From Charina bottae (Eukaryota > Chordata > Lepidosauria > Squamata > Charinaidae), in NCBI GenBank assembly GCA_023362775.1, contig JALMGJ010000025.1, positions 9,525,501 to 9,589,500 of the forward strand: DNA of 64,000 nucleotides, written 5' to 3'. Below, piece by piece: positions 55,749 through 64,000 of this stretch (positions are counted from its first letter, which is position 1; every line of letters starts with the position of its first letter). Both the position numbers and the translations under genes were made by a program. The notes under the pieces are model-generated. The model did not search any database, had not been told where the DNA came from, and worked only from the letters and a program-made list of their open reading frames with translations.

Positions 55749-56610
55749 TTTTGCCTTTTCCTGAGAACATATTTTTATATACTTTCACTTATGCATATAT
55801 TTTTTTAATGAAATTCTAGAAAGGATAAGGGAATCCCACATCAGGATAATTTAGAAATTTTGCCTCACCAGGATTATTATCTCAAGTAAAACTTCACAGA
55901 GGATGTCAGAGTGGGGATAAGAATGAGCTATGAAGCCTCTGGTTCAAATATTACCTTTCATTAGACTTGTTGTAGTCAAGCCATCAGTTACTACAGTATA
56001 TTCAAGATGGCAATTTTCACCACCTTATACATATCACTAATAATGCTGAATTACTTTCAGGGTTTTTGATGATTTCTGAGATAATGAATATAGAAAATGA
56101 ATGAATGAATGTACGCACACATGCACTAAGGAATGTATAAATGTTGTGGATGATGAAGACAACTTAATGAACCCTTCTGTCTGCGGAAGATTTGTTATTG
56201 ATGGGAGATGGGTGGCCATTACTGTCGTTGGTATATCAATTATTGAAAAATCAAAAACAAAAATGAGATAAAGCTGGACTAAACTAGGGTTGGAGATCCA
56301 GACACTAGCCATCTTTGTCTATTTATTTTAAAAGCAACAAGTACTGTTTGTGTTGGGAGGGAAGGGGAAAATAAAATTAGGTTAGGATCATGGTATTGAG
56401 ATGGTTAACTTTTTACTCTTCAAGGTGAAGCATTCTGTTTGGTATTTTTTGTGGAAGAGGCTGCAGTAGGAAACCAAGCAGTAAAAGCCAAACTCTGTTT
56501 CAGATTTTATGAATCTTTTGCTATTTTTCCTGTTTTTAAAAAAATATTTCATCATATAGTTTTTATTCACACACTCAGAGAGACACATACACACACACAC
56601 ATATACACAA
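55749..56610. other. unique non-coding stretch
   Basis: No gene recognised. The 91-codon minus frame at 56037-56312 lacks a domain. Confidence 0.5.
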
Positions 56611-56616
56611 ACATGG

Positions 56617-56708
56617 TTTCCTTCCTTCCTTCCTTCCTTCCTTCCTTCCTTCCTTCCTTCCTTCCTTCCATCCATCCATCCATCCATCCATCCATCCATC
56701 CATCCATC
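56617..56708. repeat. (CTTC)n(CATC)n compound microsatellite
   Basis: About 12 CTTC units followed by about 10 CATC units. It creates spurious frames on both strands ([16 protein letters not shown]). Confidence 0.96.
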
Positions 56709-56929
56709 ACTGCCTTTATTGCTGACTAGAAACCCCTTATGGACTTTTTGCATAAAACAGAAAAAAAGAAAAAGAACTTATGACTTATGGTTTTGATGAT
56801 TAGATAGGATAGATTATAGAAAGAAGAGAGTTATGCTGTAACCACAGAATAAAGGTAAATTTATAATTGTACTTATAAATTGTAATTGTACTTAGTTTTC
56901 CCTTTTAGAAATCTTTAATAAAAATTATA

Positions 56930-57080
56930 TTTAAAAAAGCCAAATTTATATACAGTAGCTGCCCATCTCACAAACATGACTCTGGGCGGCATACAATAAA
57001 GCAAACAGTTAAAAACAAGTCTAAACAACCATTAAAAACAATTAAACCTAAATATAAATAAGATTGCAGGAGAATGGACC
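56930..57080 (-). mobile_element. L2-clade LINE 3' tail fragment
   Basis: GCTGCCCATCTCACAAACAT and GACTCTGGGCGGCATACAAT are the minus-strand L2 terminal stem, followed by AT-rich 3' UTR. Confidence 0.75.
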
Positions 57081-57730
57081 AACATCCTATACACAATGTA
57101 ATATTGTCTTTTATACAATTATAATATAGTTATATCGCTATTTAATTTATATGCTATCAAAAGAAAGAAAAAGAAATGTTAACTGTAACATTTAATAAAT
57201 AATCTAGTATTTATTAAATGTAATATGTAATACATAAAGTTTAATATATACAGTAATCTAATATTTTTAAAATGATGTTTTATCAGTACACAAATTGAAT
57301 CCTTATTTTTGTGTAATAATAATTATGTGTAATTTTCCCAATGGGGCTTAAATTATAGGTTCAAAGGGAATAATACACTTACTTGACTATTGTGGGTCAT
57401 GAAAATATTTGCACTGTTTTAACAATATTTTAAAACACAGACATTTAACATAACACAGAATCTATCATCCAAACAACAGTAACAAAAATCCATAACAGAT
57501 GGTGAGAAGGGATTTGTTCCCGTTCCAACCGAGTACTTTATTCCATGACTTTTTCTGCAGCTAAGTGGGAACACGTTCCAAAATTCAGAGGTATTTGGGT
57601 TGCTTCTCATGTGGAAGGACTATCTCTGTGCACCATATTTAACCATCCTTCCACCTTATTACTTGTTACATACTTATTCAGTGGTGAAATTGTCAATTTC
57701 AAAAGGATCTATTGTGAGACAGACTATATA
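57081..57730. other. unique AT-rich stretch
   Basis: No gene or repeat recognised. Confidence 0.5.
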
Positions 57731-57734
57731 GAAT

Positions 57735-57868
57735 AGGTTGGGGAAACTGAGTTCTCCTAGATGTTGCTAAACTACAAAGCCCAGCTTCTTTCCACATTTA
57801 GCATATTTCTGGACTGTCGGGATTATAGTTCAGCAGCATCTGGAGGACCACTGATTTCTTTCCCTGGC
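57735..57868. mobile_element. fold-back MITE-like element
   Basis: Left arm 57737-57782 (GTTGGGGAAACTGAGTTCTC, CTAGATGTTGCTAAACTACA) and right arm 57818-57866 (GGGATTATAGTTCAGCAGCA, TCTGGAGGACCACTGATTTC) are imperfect inverted copies. Same arm family as at 26.9 and 32.5 kb. Confidence 0.6.
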
Positions 57869-58130
57869 ACTTTAAGATGCGGTACCTAGACCACCTTTCG
57901 CAGTACCATACTTTCATAGGGCACAGGACTTTCATACAAATGGGACTTTGTAATAACATTTTCTAAGTCTCAAGCAACCTTACCTGCTTGGGTGTTTCAT
58001 TTATATTATCTGGATAAACATGGGTTCATACACAAGATTTTCGTTTCCTTTTCTTGAGTGCAGACATTTGTCTAAATTCTGGAATGGAAGGAAGATAGAA
58101 GAGGTGTCAAAGATGAATGCCAAGTCAAGG

Positions 58131-59920
58131 CAAGGGACAGTATGGACTTCCGGTGGGAATATGGTGGACTGAACAGCTTTGCCCATGAGTTCTGCGGGCA
58201 AAACTGGCATCGTGACAGTTTTTTCAGGCTCAGGCTGGTTTCTCCTGAAGCCCAGGAGTGATCAAGGAAAACGCTCGGAATTGACCCATTCATCCTCCGG
58301 ATAGCGAGTTGCAGCCAGGAGATCGTAAACAGCACATGCGATCGACGAGTAAGACTTTGCCAGGAGGCTGGGAAGACACCATTTCTAAGCCATGCTGCAG
58401 CCTTAAACGGACATTAAGTCCAGCCATCCCATTTCTAAAGCACCCAATTTATTTTTTCTTTAAGCATTTGTACCCTAAGAGAGGCTTTCTACATTAAGGA
58501 GAAACGATCACTCTTGGTGCTTATCGTTATTTTTGTGATTAATTTAAAAAAAATTTTTTTTAAAGCTTTGGATTTTGCTTTCCATTCAATACCAAGGAGG
58601 GTTGAGAGTATATTATCATCTCCCTGTTATTATTTTTGTGCTAATTTTGAAGATTTTATCATTTTTCCTACTTGTGGAATCTACTGTTCTGAACTTTTAC
58701 TTTCCTGCCACTACTTTCTCTGGGAACTGTCTGTGATCTTATATTAACTCAGTTCAGAAATTTTCCATTACCTTTCACTTCTACTGGTTAAGTATCTAGG
58801 GGGCGCCATAATTTACTACTTCAAAAATGGAGGATCTTAACCAGGCTTTCTCAGACTTTTGCCGAGATATTAAAGCAGATATTAAGCAGTTTTTTTCTGA
58901 TTCCTGCCAGGTTATTGTGCAGGACGTTTGGAGCGTTGTGGAAAATATGTGGTCTAAAATGTGCCATCTGACTGGGGATGATGTGGATAAATCTGAAGAA
59001 TCTAAGAACGATGGAAATGTCTCTCTCAAGAGTGAGATTTGGGCTTCCGTTGAAATCTTGGATGAAATTGGCAATGCTGAATTGAACAACTTAAATGGAG
59101 AAACTGAGCTGCAAGATATGAGTGAATTTGACTTTCTGATGGAATGTTATGGAAAAGAAGGGGTTATTATGTGTGGGAGGTTTTTTGAAGAGAAGTCTGT
59201 GTTTGTGAGGGGATTAGTTGGGCTGTTTGATTACTTTAAGAAAATAGCTCTGTGCCTATTATGGGGATATGTAAATGTCTTGGTCTATTTTGAAGTGGGT
59301 TAAGGGATTAAAAATATTTATCTGGATGGTCTTTTGGCTTTGGATGATTTTATTTATTGTTAATGATTGGGATTATGATCATGATTATAATCATGATTAA
59401 TCATTATGATTATGATTAAGGTTTTTTCTTATTCATGTTTTTTGTATTCATTTTTTTTGTATTATTAATTATAATGGTAGATAATTTACATGCTTTTCTA
59501 TTTTTGATCTTTATTATAGTAGACAGGAATGTATAGAACAGTAGTAGGAAGGGAACAATTAAGTAATTGTTAATTTGGGGGGATGTTGATTAAGTGATTT
59601 ATATATATATGTTTTTCTTTTAATAAAAGGGAGGGAGCAATGATATTTAGTGATTTTTATGATGTGCTAAGGGGTTGACCTGTAGAAATAATGTGATTTT
59701 GGTTTAATATAGAGTAAGGGATTGATTATGGGAAATTGCTGTATATCATTGATGTTTAAAGCCAGAAGTCACTTCTTTTCGTAATCTATCTAAAAAACTT
59801 TCTCTTGTGTTTTCACACTTGTTTAGTTCTTTTTTTGTAGTTTTTTGTTTTTCTGTATCTTTTATCTTTTTTTGAAATTTAATAAAATTCTTTAAAAAAA
59901 AAGACAAGGGACAGTATGGA
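58131..59920 (+). mobile_element. L1-derived insertion without ORF2, copy 2, with TSD
   Basis: The 16-bp repeat CAAGGGACAGTATGGA at 58131-58146 and 59905-59920 brackets about 1.76 kb. The insert begins with a GC-richer 5' UTR (ACTTCCGGTGGGAATATGG), then T-rich DNA, a 158-codon frame, and a 3' UTR ending TTTAATAAAATTCTTTAAAA. The 3' UTR includes an A/T palindrome-like stretch (ATGATTATAATCATGATTAA). There is no endonuclease or RT coding sequence. The long perfect duplication and A-tail show L1-type target-primed integration. It is either an internally deleted L1 or a member of a non-autonomous half-L1 family. Confidence 0.8.
58827..59303 (+). CDS. putative ORF1-like protein of the L1-derived element
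   Basis: A 158-codon frame, acidic in its first two thirds (LNQAFSDFCRDIKADIKQFF, TGDDVDKSEESKNDGN) and hydrophobic at the end (FFEEKSVFVRGLVGLFDYFK). L1 ORF1 proteins often begin with an acidic, helix-prone region before their coiled coil, and the ATG lies just after the 5' UTR, so an ORF1 start is likely. The RNA-binding domain of ORF1 is missing. Whether any protein is made is unknown. It could also be a chance frame in the deleted element. Confidence 0.4.
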   Translation: MEDLNQAFSDFCRDIKADIKQFFSDSCQVIVQDVWSVVENMWSKMCHLTGDDVDKSEESKNDGNVSLKSEIWASVEILDEIGNAELNNLNGETELQDMSEFDFLMECYGKEGVIMCGRFFEEKSVFVRGLVGLFDYFKKIALCLLWGYVNVLVYFEVG

Positions 59921-59948
59921 AAAGTTCTAGGACCTATGGGTAACTTGA

Positions 59949-60608
59949 TACAGATAGTCCTCACTTACTGACTGACTTGTATTTCGAAGTTACTGGCACT
60001 GAACAAGTGGTACTTACGACCAGTCCTCAAAGTTCTGGCCATCCCAATACCCCTATGGTCATGTGATTGTGATCTGGTTGCTTGGCAACTGGCTCGCATG
60101 TATGATGGATGCAGCATCCTGTGGTCACATTATCACCATTTGCCACCTTCCCTGCCCACTTCCCACAAGCAAAGTCAATGGGGAAGCAGACAGGGAAGGT
60201 TGCAAATCACTCTAGTAAGTTGCTCCTGCTCCCACCGCAAACCTCCTGGCCTTGCTGCACTCACACCATAGCACCCCCTTCCCCTGCCCACCCACACTCT
60301 GCAGCACTCACTCGCCCATCAGCCTGCTTTCAATCTGCCTAAGGAAAGGCTTGTTGTGATTGGGACTTGCAACTTCCTGCCAGCTTCCCATTGACTTTGC
60401 TTGTGGAATGCTGACAGGAAGTTGCAAGTCCCAGTCACGTGAGGCCCTAGCTTAATGACTTGTGATCCTCACTTAAGAACAGCAATGGGGACTGCCAGGA
60501 TTGCCATCGCTAAGCAATGTGGTCACATGACATTATGCTTTATGACCACATTGCTTAGCAACGAACATTCCAGTCCCAATTACCGTCATTAAGCGAGGAC
60601 TACCTGTA
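59949..60608. mobile_element. TA-flanked MITE with internal hairpins
   Basis: Terminal inverted repeats CAGATAGTCCTCACTTA (59951-59967) and TAAGCGAGGACTACCTG (60590-60606) match at 15 of 17 positions and are flanked by TA on both sides, a Tc1/mariner-type target duplication. The 656-bp body has repeated TTGCTTAGCAACG and GGTCACATGA elements. A strong hairpin (60362-60384 against 60410-60432) is built on GGGACTTGCAACTTCCTG. A second inverted pair is built on CAAGCAAAGTCAATGGG (60168 region versus 60385-60405). No transposase is encoded. The same GGTAGTCCTCGCTTAA end is common in squamate genomes. Confidence 0.85.
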
Positions 60609-60676
60609 GGAGGAGAAAACACACCAGTTCCTGAAAACAATAGAAAATTGTCTCTGAAATATCATTAAACAATCTC

Positions 60677-61036
60677 TAAACAAAATGTTTAAGGGGCATG
60701 GTGGCTCAGCGGGTAAGACACCAGGCTTGTCGATCAGAAGTTCGCAAGTTCGGAGGTTCGAATCCCTAGCCCTGCGTGTGGAGTGAGCTCCTGCACTCGC
60801 CCCAGCTCTTGCCAAACTAGCAATTCGAAAGCATGCAAATCCAAGTAGATGAATAGGTACCACTTCGGTGGGTAGGTAACAGCGTTCTGCTCATGTCATG
60901 CGGCCACATGACCGTGGAAGCGTCTTCGGACAACGCTGGCTCTTTGGCTAACAAACGGAGATGAGCACCGGCCCCTAGAGTCAGAAACGACTGCACAAAT
61001 GTGCGGGGGGAACCTTCACCTTTTAAACAAAATGTT
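60677..61036 (+). mobile_element. Sauria-type tRNA-derived SINE, copy 4, with TSD
   Basis: TAAACAAAATGTT at 60677-60689 and 61024-61036 is a 13-bp target-site duplication around the SINE (60690-61023). A box TGGCTCAGCGGG, canonical B box GGTTCGAATCCC near 60757, intact body, and the BovB-like end as AGAGTCAGAAACGACT. It lies 69 bp downstream of the TA-flanked MITE. Confidence 0.97.
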
Positions 61037-61630
61037 AATGAGATAACTGAGAAAAAAGGAAAAAGACCAATCAGAAAACAAGAAACTTCAGGCATGTCAG
61101 CGAATCAAATGCAACTACACTTCAGTATAAGGGCTCTCTTGCTTCTCATTTTATTTCTCCACCTTTAATTTTTATTTGGGTCACTCTTGGATTTTGCTGG
61201 CATTTTAAGTTATTATTTGGGATCTTTGAGCCTAAGCTTTGCTTTCGTTTTCTCTGGGGGACAGAAGAGATTTTATTACTTGGACTACATCTCTTTTGCT
61301 ATTTTCTGACCAACCTTTTTCTGCGTTCTTGAGTTGGTCTTTTGGGGCCTGAAGCTTAGCCTCTCAGTATCTTGAAAGGCATTGAGCTCTTCTTAAGCTC
61401 TTCTTAACTTGTATCATATTTGCATAAATATTTCTTTCTCTGTTCTATTTTGAGCAGCTCCCTCCTGAATGAACTCTTCAATCTGAATCCTCTCACAGAA
61501 TGTTAAACTGTGCTGTTCCTACAGTCATACAAGTCCATAGGAACCTGTTCCCTACATCTGGATTAGATAATTCTAATGGGCTTCTTTTAAAAAAATATTT
61601 AATTATACTGTATCTATCCATCCATACTCT
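61037..61630. other. unique non-coding stretch
   Basis: No gene or clear repeat. Confidence 0.5.
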
Positions 61631-61639
61631 TCATATTAT

Positions 61640-62400
61640 TCCCTTTCAAGGTGAGCAACATTATGCAGAGTGCAGGCAAGATGTAAGAACTAGTAGGCCA
61701 AAGAAACTAAAGGCACAAGATAAAAAAAGGCAAGAAAACATAGCTAAAAGTAGTCATACCAACACCATTCATTATATTCTTCCATATCTTTCTATCTTTG
61801 AAAATCATCCTTGCTACCACTACAGCCATACATTCCTTCATATATTGCCTTTTGTTTTTTAAATTTCTCTTTTTGAGCATATCAGTAACTTAATCCAACC
61901 AAGGCTTTCTCAATATTTCCCTTCATTCTCCCTTCATATATTTATTTTGTGACTCGATCCTTATTGATTCTCTTTGTGTGACTAACCATCTCAATGTATT
62001 TCTTCCACTCTGGTCACTGGCTTTTGTATTTAATCCATAGTCATTCATCAATTCATTAATTCTTGATCGTATCACTTTTTGTTTGACCACACATACTTAG
62101 GTAACCCATCACCACTGCATTTAGCCTATTTCTTATGTTTTTTCTCACATACTCAACTCTCATTCATTACAAAGTAGATAAAAGTATGCTCACAAAGACA
62201 TTTTTACTTCTTTCAAAGTTAATTCCCTGCTATAGGTCACACACTACTCATTAACGTTCTGCCTGAATGTTCATGTGTGAAAATTTCTCTACCCATATTC
62301 CCATTTTTTGTGAACATTCTACAAAAGCCCACATATTCATTTCTTTGCTTCAAGGTTTTTTTTTTTTGCCATTTATGTATACCTACCAATTGTTCAGCCC
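61640..62400 (-). mobile_element. decayed LINE C-terminal fragment
   Basis: On the minus strand, 61900-62040 reads (with frameshifts) as SGRNTLRWLVTQ, DRVTK, IYEGRMKGNIEKAWLD. This resembles the post-RT motif of several LINE clades (R-N-x-L-R-W-F-G-H-x-x-R then K-I-Y-E-G-x-x-G-x-x-x-x-G-R-P). Flanking sequence to 62400 has the same AT-rich, decayed character and may be its continuation. The clade cannot be assigned. Confidence 0.4.
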
Positions 62401-62525
62401 ATTTTTAAAAATACTTCTGATCTACAAAGCTAATTGAAAAATACTTCATCAACTTTCCATAGCAACCAAAGAAAATAATCAGATCTCTGTGTGCGCTTAT
62501 ATATATGTGATGTGATGTGTGTGGT

Positions 62526-62612
62526 ATCTCTCTCTCTCTCTCTCTCTCTCTCTCCACATACATACACACACACAGTATACATACACACACACAGTATACA
62601 AACACACACACA
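62526..62612. repeat. (CT)n and (CA)n microsatellites with a short tandem repeat
   Basis: CT units at 62526-62555, then ACACACAC-CAGTATACATAC units repeated three times to about 62612. Confidence 0.9.
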
Positions 62613-63530
62613 CAATTGCATCAACGTTTTGCTATCTACAGACTGCAATATCATTATACATATAGTCTTTGATTCTCCTTATATACCAGTTCCTTTCTTG
62701 GGGTTTTTAATACTCAGTTAAACAAACAATGCTTCTCCCTTTCATGATAAGGAGCCTGGGACAAGACAGTTAAAACTGTTCAAAAGCAAACGAGACCTTT
62801 TGTTGGAGTTAGGGAAATAAGCAGCACTCTTTGGGACCCGAAGCAAATTCTTAAATAGGGCCTCTGATTCCCCCAGTAGTCATCAGTTTAGATGCAGTGG
62901 CTACATTCAAGGCAGGAGACAATTCCACACAATTGTCACTTTTGGAGAGGAATGGAAGTATTAAGGGCTCAGGGTGGTCTCTTAGGGTGGAATGACACCA
63001 TCAGTTTGCATCAGTTCTAGGGCTACCAGATCTGAGCTGCAAATATCCATAGGACCATTAGATGTCAGCAAATAATGTGTTTTTCCCCTGTCTTTGCAGC
63101 CCTGTGCTGGCCACACTAGTCAGTATGCACTCAGCCCCTCTGCCAGCACTCACTCCTGCTCTGCTCCCACCCATCATGCCATTTCATGGGCTAGCTCTGC
63201 AATGGACCATGATCAGGTTTGTTCGTTTTCTAAAGCCTTATAAAGCATCTCTAGTGAAGGGGCCTGCTGTGCCCTTTCTGTTGCATATATTTTTTATGTC
63301 TGTAGAATATGTGGCTGAGTTTTTAAAAAGCCAGGCCTCAAAACTTTTTTCCTGTTTGGGCTCAGGAGCACATGTTCACCCCCCACTCAGGAATGTTATT
63401 GCCCCCAGGTGCCGGCCAGTCTGAGAGTTTTGACCAATCAGAATTAGCTGTTAGAGCTTTGCCCATATTGGGAATCTGTTGTCTAGGTGTTTTTGGTCAC
63501 ATGTTGGATTCTGTCCACTCAGAGGCTGGT
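62613..63530. other. unique non-coding stretch
   Basis: No recognised gene. The 120-codon frame at 63062-63424 has no domain and lies in sequence that may be the upstream part of the LTR-like segment below. Confidence 0.45.
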
Positions 63531-63712
63531 CAGGTAAAGGTTTAAAATGTAAATGCCTTTTGTCCTTTTGTTCTCCCTCTGCATTCTGCTCTGCTATCTA
63601 AATGGCTATGTTAATCAACCATGCCATGCTTTGGCTGAGGAAGATTCAAGGTTTGTTCCTATGTTTTTGTTTTAAATAAAGCAACATTTTTACTACAAAC
63701 TTATCTCTTGGT
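63531..63712 (+). repeat. possible LTR R-U5-like segment
   Basis: A pyrimidine-rich block (CTTTTGTTCTCCCTCTGCAT), then TTTTAAATAAAGCAACATTT (polyadenylation signal near 63675), then CTTATCTCTTGGTTTTTCC, looks like the 3' half of an LTR. No second copy, inverted TG/CA ends or coding region is visible, so this is a weak call. Confidence 0.25.
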
Positions 63713-63975
63713 TTTTCCATAACTCTGATCACAAATTTTATAAAAATACAATAGGTTCTGTGCCCAGCAATTGCTTCTGGATCAGAGACAAAAATTATGG
63801 AATTATGAGAGAGAAGAAGAGCTGAACTGATTCAATCTACATTTGGAGAGGCTTCTTTTGTTTTTTGAAACTTGCCGGCAGTTACAGGAAGTTTCCATTG
63901 GAGGCGGAGTTTTGCCTCGTGTTTGCAAGCCTCGTGGTGTTTTTTGGATTACTACTACAGGGGAGAGAAGGAGCC

Positions 63976-64000
63976 ATGGCTGCTGCTGGAGCTTCAAATT
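63976..64000 (+). CDS. possible start of a coding region cut by the window end
   Basis: GAGCCATGGCTGCTGCTGGA has an ideal vertebrate start context (purine-rich GCC before ATG, G after it) and reads M-A-A-A-G-A-S-N to the edge. The preceding 100 bp are GC-richer than the neighbourhood (ATTGGAGGCGGAGTTTTGCC). It could be a host first exon or the 5' UTR and ORF1 start of another LINE. Only eight codons are visible, so no identity is given. Confidence 0.25.

Noticed and set aside
56388..56753. 121-codon minus frame with WMDG and KEGR repeats
   Set aside because: Generated by the CTTC/CATC microsatellite.

Overview
This window looks like intergenic or intronic DNA from a squamate reptile (lizard, gecko or snake). 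I found no exon of a recognisable host gene. The lineage is inferred from the repeats. There are four tRNA-headed SINEs of the Sauria type with a BovB-like 3' end. There are three BovB (RTE-clade) LINE insertions of two types. L2-clade, L1-clade and Penelope-like retroelements also occur, along with hAT-like and TA-flanked MITEs. This mix is typical of squamates; the species cannot be read from the sequence.

Layout. 0-10 kb: unique DNA, two Sauria SINEs (645, 5595), a short BovB 3' copy (5107), a 5S-rRNA-related remnant (6.6 kb) and a Penelope-like insertion built as a large inverted repeat (7.65-9.13 kb). 10-25 kb: an old BovB-related RTE LINE (10.6-12.6 kb), an LTR-like end (12.9-13.1 kb), decayed L1 ORF2 pieces (14.9-16.6 and 24.0-24.9 kb), L2 tails and a short L1-derived insertion without ORF2 (21.2-22.9 kb). 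25-38 kb: L2 3' ends, a Penelope remnant (26.2 kb), a third Sauria SINE (27.2 kb), fold-back MITEs and an RT-bearing LINE of another clade with an internal duplication (35.5-37.5 kb). 38-48 kb: a full-length BovB with target-site duplications (TSDs; 38,997-42,183), a hAT-like MITE carrying a CCAAT/GC-box minisatellite (42.2 kb) and a hexamer satellite of about 1.7 kb (44.9-46.6 kb) interrupted by an L2 tail. 48-64 kb: a perfect 120-bp-arm palindrome with hammerhead-like motifs (51.7-52.0 kb), a 5'-truncated BovB (52.1-54.3 kb), an L2 3' end (55.1-55.7 kb), a second ORF2-less L1-derived insertion (58.1-59.9 kb), a TA-flanked MITE (60 kb) and a fourth Sauria SINE.

The elements interact only as parasites of one another's machinery. 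The SINEs share their 3' end with BovB, the ORF2-less L1 copies would need L1 proteins supplied in trans, and the Penelope-type copies carry self-complementary hammerhead-like cores. The most interesting signals are the two independent Penelope-style insertions. Each has equal-length inverted arms, a short unpaired tail, a 12-13 bp TSD, and a hammerhead-ribozyme-like core in each arm placed head to head.
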